A DNA stretch of 64,000 nt, taken from contig NZ_CP194331.1 in assembly GCF_051257895.1 (NCBI RefSeq), positions 1,488,001 to 1,552,000 on the forward strand, given 5' to 3'. Below the pieces are notes generated by a model, which was not told where the DNA came from, made no database searches, and saw only the letters and a list, made by a program, of their open reading frames with translations. Numbering within the stretch: the first letter of the stretch is position 1; each line of letters opens with the position of its first letter. The translations under genes were made by a program, and so were the position numbers. Source of the DNA: Gallionella straubiae (lineage in GTDB: Bacteria; Pseudomonadota; Gammaproteobacteria; Burkholderiales; Gallionellaceae). Of this stretch, positions 45,456 to 55,017 are shown piece after piece.

Positions 45456-46386
45456 GCGCTCCCTCCAGTACGCGAATCACCAGTTGCTCGAAGCCGATGC
45501 CGGCCTGGCGCGCTGCCATCGGCACCAGGCTGTGGTCGGTCATCCCCGGTGAGGTGTTCACTTCCAGCAGATAGGGCTGGCCCGCCTCGTCCATCAGGAA
45601 ATCCACGCGTCCCCAGCCTTGTCCGCCGATCAGCGTGAAGGCCTGCTGTGCCAGACGCTGCATCTCGGCCTCCTTGTCCGCGGACAGCCCGCACGGACAC
45701 AGGTAACGGGTGTCGTCGCGGAAATATTTCGCCTCGTAGTCGTAGAACTCACTGGCCGGCTCGATCTTGATCACCGGCAGCACCTCATCGCCGAGGATCG
45801 CCACGGTGTATTCGCCGCCGCCGATGAAGCTCTCCGCGATCACCAGGGAGTCGTGCTTCGCAGCTGCCTGATAGGCGCCGCGCAATTCGCCGACGGCCTT
45901 CACCTTGCTGATGCCGACGCTGGAGCCTTCGTTGGCCGGTTTGACGAACAGAGGCAGGCCGAGCTGCTGCACCACGGCATTCCAGTCGCTGTGCGCATCG
46001 AGCAGCATGTATTTCGGCACCGGCAGGTTGGCCGCCAGCCACACCAGCTTGGTGCGCCACTTGTCCATGCCCAGCGCGGAAGCGAGCACGCCGCTGCCGG
46101 TGTAGGGAATGCCCAGCAGTTCCAGCGCGCCCTGCACCGTGCCGTCCTCACCGAAGCGCCCGTGCAGTGCGATGAAGGCGCGCTCGTAGCTCTCGTCGCG
46201 CAAGGCCTGCAAATCCTGCACCGCCGGGTCGAAGGCATGTGCATCCACGCCGTTGCGCCTGAGCGCCGCGAGCACCGCCGCGCCGCTCTTCAGCGACACC
46301 TCACGCTCGGCGGACTTGCCGCCGAACAGCACCGCCACTTTTCCGAAGGATTTAGGATCGAGGGTCGAGGATTGATTCTTGTTCAT
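45445..46386 (-). CDS. ddlB: D-alanine-D-alanine ligase
   Basis: A 313-residue ATP-grasp enzyme joining two D-Ala for the peptidoglycan stem. GKVAVLFGGKSAEREVSLKSG, LHGRFGEDGTVQGALELLGIPYTGSG and EVNTSPGMTDHSLVPMAARQAG are family hallmarks. The first 13 residues (NKNQSSTLDPKSF) are encoded by a short imperfect repeat of TCCTCGA/CCCTCGA/TCCTAAA units and are probably a late N-terminal extension. It overlaps murB by 4 bases and ftsQ by 11. Confidence 0.96.
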   Translation of the reverse strand: MNKNQSSTLDPKSFGKVAVLFGGKSAEREVSLKSGAAVLAALRRNGVDAHAFDPAVQDLQALRDESYERAFIALHGRFGEDGTVQGALELLGIPYTGSGVLASALGMDKWRTKLVWLAANLPVPKYMLLDAHSDWNAVVQQLGLPLFVKPANEGSSVGISKVKAVGELRGAYQAAAKHDSLVIAESFIGGGEYTVAILGDEVLPVIKIEPASEFYDYEAKYFRDDTRYLCPCGLSADKEAEMQRLAQQAFTLIGGQGWGRVDFLMDEAGQPYLLEVNTSPGMTDHSLVPMAARQAGIGFEQLVIRVLEGAHVG

Positions 46387-47296
46387 TTCGTTTCACCAAT
46401 AATTCTTACTTCCGGATGCAGCTCGATGCCGGTCTGTTGCCGCACCGTTTCGCGCACCTCGCCGATCAGGTTCTCGATGTCCGCCGCAGTCGCGCCGCCG
46501 GCGTTCACGATGAAGTTCGCGTGCTTCTCCGACACCTCTGCGCCACCGATACGTTTGCCCTTCAGCCCGCACTGCTCGATCAGACGCGCTGCGTGATCGC
46601 CCGGCGGATTGCGGAACACCGACCCCGCATTCGGCAAATTCAGTGGCTGGCTCGCGTTGCGCTTTTCCATCAGCGCCCTGATCTCCCCGCGCGCGGCGCC
46701 GGCGTCTCCCTTCTCGAACTGCAGCCGCGTCGCGACGAAATATTCCTCGCCAGTCTCGCGCAGCGTCACATGGCGATAGCCGATTTTGTATTCCTGCGGC
46801 GCGCGCTCGATAAGCTCCCCGCTGCGGGTCAGCACCTGCACATGCAGCACCTTCTGCCAGGTCTCGCTGCCGTAGCAGCCCGCGTTCATCGCAAGCATGC
46901 CGCCCAGCGTGCCGGGGATGCCCGCGAAGAATTCCGCGCCGCCTAGCTGGTTCGATGCGGCGAAGCGCGCGAGCTTCGCGCCCGCCACGCCGGCCTGTGC
47001 ATAGACGATGTCCGCGCCCTCCAGCCGCAGTTCGTTCAGCGCACCGTGCAGCAGCAGCACCGTGCCGCGCAGGCCGCCGTCGCGCACCAGCAGGTTGCTG
47101 CCGAGGCCCACGGCGAGCAGCGATTCGTCCGCCGGCAGGCCACGCAGGAAGACCTGCAGGTCGGCGAGGTCGGCCGGGCGGTAGACGCGCTCGGCGCGGC
47201 CTCCCGCGCGCCAGGTGACATGGCGGCTCATGTCTTCGTCGCGGAGCAGTTCCCCGCGCAGGCCCTGGATGGTGAAATGTGCCGGTTCGCTCATGT

Positions 47297-47300
<4 letters not shown>
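46383..47300 (-). CDS. murB: UDP-N-acetylenolpyruvoylglucosamine reductase
   Basis: A 305-residue FAD enzyme reducing the enolpyruvyl group to make UDP-MurNAc. The FAD motif is LLAVGLGSNLLVRDGGLRG, the active-site region is FFAGIPGTLGGMLAMNAGCYG, and the catalytic Ser/Glu segments are NAGSVFRNPPGDHAARLIEQ and ANFIVNAGGATAADIENLI. The ATG at 47300 overlaps the murC stop (ATGA), favouring it over a Met two codons later. Confidence 0.96.
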
Positions 47301-48697
<1,397 letters not shown>

Positions 48698-48706
48698 TTT
48701 TCTCCG

Positions 48707-49771
48707 TTATCCAGCCAGTTCCGCACACACTCTCGCCACGGCCAGCGCAGCCTCCGCCTTGGCTACGCTGCGCGCCTGCTGCGCCATCACCGCCAGTTTT
48801 TCGCGCGTCAATTCCTGCAATAGTTGCGCCAGTTTCTCCGCACTCAGCTCCGCCTGCGGCAGCAGGATCGCCGCGTCGCGGTCGGAGAGGAAGCGCGCGT
48901 TATGCGTCTGGTGGTTGTCCACCGCGAACGGGAACGGCACCAGGATGCTCGCGACCCCCGCCGCCGCGAGCTCTGCGACGGTCAATGCGCCCGCGCGGCA
49001 GATCACGAGGTCGGCATCTGCATAGCTACCGGCCATGTCGTCGAGGAACGATCGAATGTCGGCCTCGACTCCGGCCTCACGGTACAGCTGTTGCACGCTC
49101 TCGAAATGTTGCTTGCCGGTCTGATGGATCACATGTGGACGCACGTCTTGCGGCAGCAATGCGAGCGCCCGCGGCATGGCCTCGTTGAGCGCCTTCGCCC
49201 CGAGGCTGCCGCCCACCACCAGCACGTTGAGCCTGCCGCTGCGCGCCGCATAGCGCGCCTGCGGCGCGGGCAAACCGGCGATGCTGCTGCGCACCGGGTT
49301 GCCGCACCAGACCGCTTTCGGCAGCACGTCGGGGAAACCGCTCAGCGTCTTCTGCGCGATGCGCGCCAGCACCTTGTTGCTCAGCCCGGCGATGGAATTC
49401 TGTTCATGGATCACCAGCGGGCGGCGCAGCAGGGCCGCCATCACCCCGCCCGGGAAGGTGATGTAACCGCCCATACCCAGCACCACGTCGGGACGGTGGC
49501 GGAAAATCGCCGCCGCGCTCTGCCCCAGCGCGACGAGCAGATTGAACGGCAGCATCAGCTTGCGCAGCAGCCCTTTGCCGCGCAGGCCGGAGAAACGCAC
49601 CCAGGCCATCTCGTAGCCGTGCTTCGGCACCAGTTCGGCCTCCATGCTGCCCGGCGCACCCAGCCAGGTCACCTGCCAGCCCTGCGAGCGCAGGATGGCG
49701 GCGACCGCCAGCCCCGGCATGATGTGCCCGCCGGTGCCGCCTGCCATGATGAGAATCGAGCGCTTGCTCAT
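48707..49771 (-). CDS. murG: UDP-GlcNAc transferase to lipid I
   Basis: A 354-residue GT-B glycosyltransferase on the inner membrane face that makes lipid II. SILIMAGGTGGHIMPGLAVA is the N-terminal glycine-rich loop, VVLGMGGYITFPGGVMA follows, and the C-terminal donor site shows VVGGSLGAKALNEAMP, ICRAGALTVAELAAAG and PFPFAVDNHQTHNA. Its ATG overlaps the stop of the 39-codon ORF inserted between it and ftsW. Confidence 0.97.
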   Translation of the reverse strand: MSKRSILIMAGGTGGHIMPGLAVAAILRSQGWQVTWLGAPGSMEAELVPKHGYEMAWVRFSGLRGKGLLRKLMLPFNLLVALGQSAAAIFRHRPDVVLGMGGYITFPGGVMAALLRRPLVIHEQNSIAGLSNKVLARIAQKTLSGFPDVLPKAVWCGNPVRSSIAGLPAPQARYAARSGRLNVLVVGGSLGAKALNEAMPRALALLPQDVRPHVIHQTGKQHFESVQQLYREAGVEADIRSFLDDMAGSYADADLVICRAGALTVAELAAAGVASILVPFPFAVDNHQTHNARFLSDRDAAILLPQAELSAEKLAQLLQELTREKLAVMAQQARSVAKAEAALAVARVCAELAG

Positions 49772-49887
49772 ACTGGCAGTCCTCTAGCGACGCGCCTATT
49801 TTGGTTCCGGCCGCCCCGCTGGGGTTTAACTTGCTTGCACAAATTAGCCTTCACCGAAACAGAAGGGTTGTGAACTATCGCGCTCAT
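49768..49887 (-). CDS. 39-codon ORF between ftsW and murG repeating the FtsW C-terminus
   Basis: The ORF starts at an ATG overlapping the ftsW stop (ATGA, 49887) and ends in a TGA overlapping the murG ATG (ATGA). Its last ten residues, NRRVARGLPV, are identical to the last ten of FtsW. Nine of the ten codons differ, all synonymously (for example AAC/AAT, AGA/AGG, AGG/CGC, CGG/AGA). The first 29 residues (MSAIVHNPSVSVKANLCKQV and on) match nothing I know. A 14-bp perfect inverted repeat, 49857-49870 against 49904-49917, brackets the junction. It could be expressed by coupling, but it may be an insertion scar. Confidence 0.5.
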   Translation of the reverse strand: MSAIVHNPSVSVKANLCKQVKPQRGGRNQNRRVARGLPV

Positions 49888-51092
49888 ACCGGAAGCCCCC
49901 GTGCAACCCTTCTGTTTTCGTAATCGACGCGCAACAGCACCGCCGCGGCGACGCAGTTCACCACGAGGCCGCTGCCGCCGAAGCTCAGGAAGGGAAGGGT
50001 CAGGCCCTTGGTCGGCAGCACGCCCATGTTCACGCCGATGTTGATCATCGCCTGCACGCCGAGCCACACACCGATGCCCTGCGCGACCAGCGCGGAGAAA
50101 TTGCGTTCGAGGAAGGCGGCATGGCGGCCGATCTGGAAGGCGCGCACCACCAGCAGCGCGAACAGCGCAATGACCGCCGTGATTCCCGCCAGCCCCAGCT
50201 CCTCGGCGATCACCGCCATCAGGAAGTCGGTGTGCGCCTCCGGCAGATAGAAGAGCTTCTCCACGCTGCCGCCGAGCCCCACGCCGAACCACTCGCCACG
50301 CCCAAAGGCGATCAGCGCATGGCTGAGCTGGTAGCCCTTGCCGTAGGGATCGGACCACGGGTCCATGAAGCCGATGACGCGCTGCATGCGGTAGGGCGAG
50401 GAGAGGATCAGCGCGGCAAACGCGAGCGGCAGGGTCACGACCAGCCCGGCGAACACCTTGAGGCTGAAGCCGCCGAGCCACAGCGTGCCCAGTGCGATCG
50501 CGCAGATCACCACGAACGCGCCCATATCGGGTTCGAGCAGCAGCAGGCTGCCAATCAGCGCCATCACGGCGAACATCGGCACGAAGGCCTTGACGAAGGT
50601 GCCCTTCACCTTCGCCTTGCGCACGGTGTAGCTCGCGGCGTACAGCACGGCAAACAGCTTCATCAGTTCCGAAGGCTGCAGGTTGACGACGAACAGCGAC
50701 AGCCAGCGGCGGCTGCCGTTGACTTCGCGCCCGATGCCTGGGATCAGCACCAGCACCAGCAGCGCCGCGCCGAACAGGAACAGCCAGGGCGCATAGTTCT
50801 GCCAGAGCTGCACCGGCACCTGGAACGCGATCAGCCCCGCGATCAGCCCCGCGGCGATGAACACGCCGTGCCGCAGCAGATAATAGGCCGGCTGGTAGCC
50901 GGTGAATTTGCCGGCCTCGGCGGTCGCGATCGAGGCGGAATACACCATCACCAGCCCGAGCGCGAGCAGCGCGATGAGCACCCAGACCAGCAGTTCGTCG
51001 TACTGCGCCTGCGGCGGACGGGTGCGAGTCTTGACCGCGTAGGGGCGGCGCGAGGCAGCCTGCATCTCTTTGGCCGATGTCAGCGCGACCAT
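49884..51092 (-). CDS. ftsW: Peptidoglycan glycosyltransferase FtsW
   Basis: A 402-residue SEDS-family polymerase with about ten membrane helices, working with FtsI at the septum. GLVMVYSASIATAE, GREVNGSRRWLSLFVVNLQPSELMKL (catalytic-loop region) and the late loop MGVLPTKGLTLPFLSFGGSGLV are diagnostic. The cytosolic N-terminus is about 35 residues. The start overlaps murD by 13 bases. The last ten codons are duplicated, recoded, 111 bases downstream. Confidence 0.96.
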   Translation of the reverse strand: MVALTSAKEMQAASRRPYAVKTRTRPPQAQYDELLVWVLIALLALGLVMVYSASIATAEAGKFTGYQPAYYLLRHGVFIAAGLIAGLIAFQVPVQLWQNYAPWLFLFGAALLVLVLIPGIGREVNGSRRWLSLFVVNLQPSELMKLFAVLYAASYTVRKAKVKGTFVKAFVPMFAVMALIGSLLLLEPDMGAFVVICAIALGTLWLGGFSLKVFAGLVVTLPLAFAALILSSPYRMQRVIGFMDPWSDPYGKGYQLSHALIAFGRGEWFGVGLGGSVEKLFYLPEAHTDFLMAVIAEELGLAGITAVIALFALLVVRAFQIGRHAAFLERNFSALVAQGIGVWLGVQAMINIGVNMGVLPTKGLTLPFLSFGGSGLVVNCVAAAVLLRVDYENRRVARGLPV

Positions 51093-52471
51093 GCGGCCTC
51101 CTTGATCAGCTCATGCACCGCTTCGACGAATATCTCGGCGCGGTGCGCATAGTTGCGGAACATGTCGAAGCTCGCGCAGGCCGGCGAGAGCAGCACCGCG
51201 TCGCCCGATTGCGCGAGCCGCGCGGCCTGCCGCACCGCCTCATTCATGTTTGCGGCTTGCTGCAGCGGCACGCCGCAGCCTTCCAGCGCCGCCGCGATCA
51301 GCGGCGCATCGCGCCCGATCAGCACCACCGCGCGCGCATGCCGCATCACCGCCGGCCGGAGCGGCGCGAAGTTCTGGCCCTTGCCCTCGCCGCCCGCGAT
51401 CAATACAACCTTCCTTCCCAAGCCTTCCAGCGCGGCGACCGTCGCGCCGACGTTGGTGCCCTTGGAGTCGTCGTAATAGAACACGCCGTCGATCTCGGCC
51501 ACGCGCTCCACGCGGTGCGGCAGCCCGCGGAAACCGCGCAGCGCATCGAGCAGCGCCGGCATCGGCAAGCCGATCGCGCAGCACAGCGCGAGCGCGGCCA
51601 GAGCGTTGGCAACGTTGTGCAGCCCGGCGACCTGCAACTCGTCCGCCCTGAGCAACTGCTCATCACCCTGCATCAGCCAGATTTCGCCCTGCATTTTCTC
51701 AATGCCAAAGTCGTCTGCATTGGAGGGGGCATCCAGTCCGAAGGTCACGACCTCGCGGCCCGGCAGCGCCATACCCATGCTGCGCGGATCGTCGCGGTTC
51801 AGCACCTGCACGCCATGCCCGTAAAAAATGCGCGCCTTGGCCGCGGCGTATGCGTCGATGCCGGCATAGCGATCGAGGTGGTCTTCGCTGATGTTGAGCA
51901 CCGTCGCCGTATCGACGTTCAGCGTCGCGGTCGTCTCGAGCTGGAAGCTCGACAGCTCCAGCACCCATATCTCCGGCTGGTTCGCGCCGCGCGCCATGAC
52001 CACGTCCAGAACCGCCGGCGAAATGTTGCCCGCCGCGACCGCGTCCTTGCCCGCCGCCCTGCACAGGTGCTCCACCATGCTGGTCACGGTGGTCTTGCCG
52101 TTCGACCCTGTGATCGCGATCACCTTGGTCGTGAGCCGCAAGTCGTAATCCATGATCTGCTGCGCCAGAAGCTCGATGTCGCCTTCGACGGGAATTCCGC
52201 GCGCGCTGGCGCGCTGCACGAAAGGATCAGCCAGCGGCACGCCGGGGCTGATGGCGATCAGGTCGATACCGTCGAACAGGGTGTCGTCGAATGCGCCGCA
52301 GCGGACTTCCGCCTGCGGGCAGTCGCGCTGCAATACGTCCAGCCCCGGCGGGTGGGCGCGGCTGTCGGCGACGCGCACATGCGCGCCCTGCGCGTTCAGC
52401 CAGCGCGCGAGCGAAAGCCCGGTCTCACCGAGACCGAGCACCAGCACCAGTTTGTCTTTCAGTTGTGTCAT
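51080..52471 (-). CDS. murD: UDP-MurNAc-L-Ala-D-glutamate ligase
   Basis: A 463-residue Mur ligase. DKLVLVLGLGETGLSLARWL is the N-terminal uridine-binding Rossmann fold, ITGSNGKTTVTSMVEHL the P-loop, AVLDVVMARG and LNISEDHLDRY the central domain (carbamylated-Lys region), and FYYDDSKGTNVGATVAALEGL the C-terminal domain. It overlaps mraY by 4 bases. Confidence 0.96.
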   Translation of the reverse strand: MTQLKDKLVLVLGLGETGLSLARWLNAQGAHVRVADSRAHPPGLDVLQRDCPQAEVRCGAFDDTLFDGIDLIAISPGVPLADPFVQRASARGIPVEGDIELLAQQIMDYDLRLTTKVIAITGSNGKTTVTSMVEHLCRAAGKDAVAAGNISPAVLDVVMARGANQPEIWVLELSSFQLETTATLNVDTATVLNISEDHLDRYAGIDAYAAAKARIFYGHGVQVLNRDDPRSMGMALPGREVVTFGLDAPSNADDFGIEKMQGEIWLMQGDEQLLRADELQVAGLHNVANALAALALCCAIGLPMPALLDALRGFRGLPHRVERVAEIDGVFYYDDSKGTNVGATVAALEGLGRKVVLIAGGEGKGQNFAPLRPAVMRHARAVVLIGRDAPLIAAALEGCGVPLQQAANMNEAVRQAARLAQSGDAVLLSPACASFDMFRNYAHRAEIFVEAVHELIKEAAWSR

Positions 52472-53553
52472 CTCAGCTTCAGCGTCGCCAGACCGATCAG
52501 CACCAGCAGCATCGTGATGATCCAGAACCTCACCACGACCTGCGTCTCCTTCCAGCCCTTCAATTCATAGTGGTGATGCAGCGGCGCCATGCGGAACACG
52601 CGCTTGCCGGTGAGCTTGAACGAGGCGACCTGGATCATCACCGAGACCGCCTCGACCACGAACACGCCACCCATGATGAACAGCACCAGTTCCTGGCGCA
52701 CGATCACCGCCACGACGCCAAGCGCCGCGCCGAGCGCCAGTGCGCCGACGTCGCCCATGAACACTTCGGCGGGATAGGCGTTGAACCACAGGAAGGCCAG
52801 CCCCGCGCCGGCAATCGCGCTGCAGAATACCGCCAGCTCACCCGCGCCCGGGATGTAGGGAATGCCGAGATATTTGGAGAACACCGCATTGCCCGCCACA
52901 TAGGCGAAGATCGCGAGCGCGCCGCTCACCAGCACGGTGGGCATGATGGCCAGGCCGTCCAGCCCGTCGGTGAGGTTTACCGCGTTGCTGGTGCCGACGA
53001 TGACGAGATAGGTCAGCACGATGAAGGCGAACGCCGAGAGCGGGAACACCAGCAGTTTCAGGAACGGCACGATGAGCTCGGTATGCGCGGGCAGGCTCGC
53101 GGTATTCCACAGATAGGCGCCGACCACCAGCGCGATGATGGACTGCCAGAACATCTTGGCTTTCGCCGACAGCCCCTTGGGGTTGCGATGGACAACTTTC
53201 CGGTAATCGTCCACCCAGCCGATCACGCCGAAACCCAGTGTGGTGAGCAGCACCACCCACACATAGTGGTTGTGCAGGTCGCCCCACAGCAGGGTGGTGA
53301 TCGCGATCGAGGTGAGGATCAGCGCGCCGCCCATAGTCGGCGTGCCGGCCTTGACCAGGTGCGTCTGCGGCCCGTCGCTGCGCACCGACTGGCCGATCTT
53401 GTAGACGGTCAGCTTGCGTATCATCGCCGGCCCGACCATGAACGAGATGACCAGCGCGGTCATCGCCGCCAGCACGGCGCGCAGCGTGATGTAGTTGAAC
53501 ACGCTGAAGAACCTGATGTCCTGGGCGAGCCATTGTGCGAGTGTGAGCAGCAT
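52468..53553 (-). CDS. mraY: Phospho-MurNAc-pentapeptide translocase
   Basis: A 361-residue polytopic membrane enzyme that makes lipid I from UDP-MurNAc-pentapeptide and undecaprenyl phosphate. Signatures: KAGTPTMGGALIL, the catalytic Asp loops GWVDDYRKVVHRNPKGLSAK and NAVNLTDGLDGLAI, and FNAYPAEVFMGDVGALALG. The ATG directly follows the murF stop without a gap. Confidence 0.96.
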   Translation of the reverse strand: MLLTLAQWLAQDIRFFSVFNYITLRAVLAAMTALVISFMVGPAMIRKLTVYKIGQSVRSDGPQTHLVKAGTPTMGGALILTSIAITTLLWGDLHNHYVWVVLLTTLGFGVIGWVDDYRKVVHRNPKGLSAKAKMFWQSIIALVVGAYLWNTASLPAHTELIVPFLKLLVFPLSAFAFIVLTYLVIVGTSNAVNLTDGLDGLAIMPTVLVSGALAIFAYVAGNAVFSKYLGIPYIPGAGELAVFCSAIAGAGLAFLWFNAYPAEVFMGDVGALALGAALGVVAVIVRQELVLFIMGGVFVVEAVSVMIQVASFKLTGKRVFRMAPLHHHYELKGWKETQVVVRFWIITMLLVLIGLATLKLR

Positions 53554-55017
53554 CTACCGTATCTCCTCATTGCCTGAAGGCAGGGGCGATGCACAGCTCC
53601 CCTTTTCCCTCTTTCCTTCTCCCTGCCCCTTCGAGCCTTCCGCCTTCGCCTCGCCGGTGCAGAATTGCACCACGCGCTCCATCTTCATGAAGCGCGACCC
53701 TTTCACCAGCACGGTGACATCCTCGTCCAACTCGTCTTCCAGCGCCTTGTGCAAATCCTCGATGCGCTCGAAATGCTCCGCGCCGCAACCGAAGGCGCGC
53801 ACCGCGTGGACGCTCAACTCGCCCAGCGCAAGGAATTTCTCGATCCCGGCGCTGCGCGCCTCGGTGCCGACCCCGGCATGCAGCATGGCGGCGTCCCCGC
53901 CCAGCTCGCCCATGTCGCCCATCACGAACACGCGTTTGCCCCTGGCCTCTGCGAGCACGCCGATCGCAGCGCGCATCGAGGCGGGGTTGGCGTTGTAGGT
54001 GTCGTCGATCAGGGTGGCGCCGTGCCGCGCGTTCTTGCGCTGCAGGCGTCCGGTCACGCCGCCGAACTTTTCCAGTCCCGCGGCGATGACCTCCAGCGGC
54101 ACGTTGAGCGCGATCGCGGCGGCGGTTGCGGCAAGCGCGTTGCGCGCGTTGTGCGCGCCGGGCACCTGCAAATCGGCGCTGAAGTCTCCCGATGGAGTGT
54201 GAGCATCCAGGTGCAAGCCCGTGCCGCGCGACTGCCATTGCCCGCCCACGTCGGCCTGCTTCTCGATGCCGAACTCGAGCAGTTGATGCGAGCCGGCGAG
54301 CGTGCGCCACAGCGGTGCATGCTCGTCGTCGGCATTGATCACCGCGGTGCCGCGCGGCTTGAGCCCGGCAAGGATTTCACCCTTGGCCTGCGCCACCGCC
54401 TCCACCGTACCCAGCCCCGCGAGATGCGCGCCGCTGGCATTGGTGATCAGCGCGATATCGGGTGAGGCGATATGCGTCAGGTAATCGATCTCGCCGGGAT
54501 GGTTCATGCCCATCTCGATCACGGCATAGCGGTGCTGCGCGGTCAGTTGCAGCAGGGTCAGCGGCATGCCGATGTCGTTGTTGAGATTGCCCCGGGTGGC
54601 GAGCACCGCGTTGTCGCTGCCCGCCGCTTCGCGCAAAACGCTTGCGAGCATTTCCTTCACCGTAGTCTTGCCGTTGCTGCCGGTGACCGCCGCCAGCGGA
54701 ATTTCGAACTGCCTGCGCCAGTGCGCGGCCAATTGGCCCAGCGCGAGGCGGGTATCCTCCACGATCAGGATTCGGGATTCAGGATTCAGGAGCGGGGGGT
54801 GCGCTTCGTAACTGTCGGCGTTGACCATCACCGCAACGGCGCCGGACTGCAGGGCGGTCGCGGCAAACTCGTAGCCGTCGAAGTGCTCGCCGCGCAACGC
54901 AATGAACAAATCACCCGGCTGCATCTTGCGCGAGTCGCTGGACACGGCAAAAAAGCGCGCATCCTCCCCGATCATGCGCGCACCGAGCGCCTGTGAGGCC
55001 TGCGAGAGCAGCATCAT
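53554..55017 (-). CDS. murF: UDP-MurNAc-tripeptide D-Ala-D-Ala ligase
   Basis: A 487-residue Mur ligase adding the D-Ala-D-Ala dipeptide. AVSSDSRKMQPGDLFIALRGEHFDGYEF, the P-loop VTGSNGKTTVKEMLASVL, NNDIGMPLTLLQL and IDDTYNANPASMRAAIGVL are diagnostic. The start MMLLSQA (55017) overlaps the murE stop and follows GGAGGG. An ATG five codons earlier is possible. Residues near 85 (LLNPESRILIV) are encoded by a GATTCGGGATTCAGGATTCA-type repeat on the plus strand, an unusual in-frame repeat. Confidence 0.95.
   Translation of the reverse strand: MMLLSQASQALGARMIGEDARFFAVSSDSRKMQPGDLFIALRGEHFDGYEFAATALQSGAVAVMVNADSYEAHPPLLNPESRILIVEDTRLALGQLAAHWRRQFEIPLAAVTGSNGKTTVKEMLASVLREAAGSDNAVLATRGNLNNDIGMPLTLLQLTAQHRYAVIEMGMNHPGEIDYLTHIASPDIALITNASGAHLAGLGTVEAVAQAKGEILAGLKPRGTAVINADDEHAPLWRTLAGSHQLLEFGIEKQADVGGQWQSRGTGLHLDAHTPSGDFSADLQVPGAHNARNALAATAAAIALNVPLEVIAAGLEKFGGVTGRLQRKNARHGATLIDDTYNANPASMRAAIGVLAEARGKRVFVMGDMGELGGDAAMLHAGVGTEARSAGIEKFLALGELSVHAVRAFGCGAEHFERIEDLHKALEDELDEDVTVLVKGSRFMKMERVVQFCTGEAKAEGSKGQGEGKREKGSCASPLPSGNEEIR

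Noticed and set aside
49768..49887. Deliberate laboratory recoding as the cause of the ftsW tail duplication
   Set aside because: No marker, vector or other engineered sequence is present anywhere in the window. A natural insertion that restores the gene end is the simpler reading.
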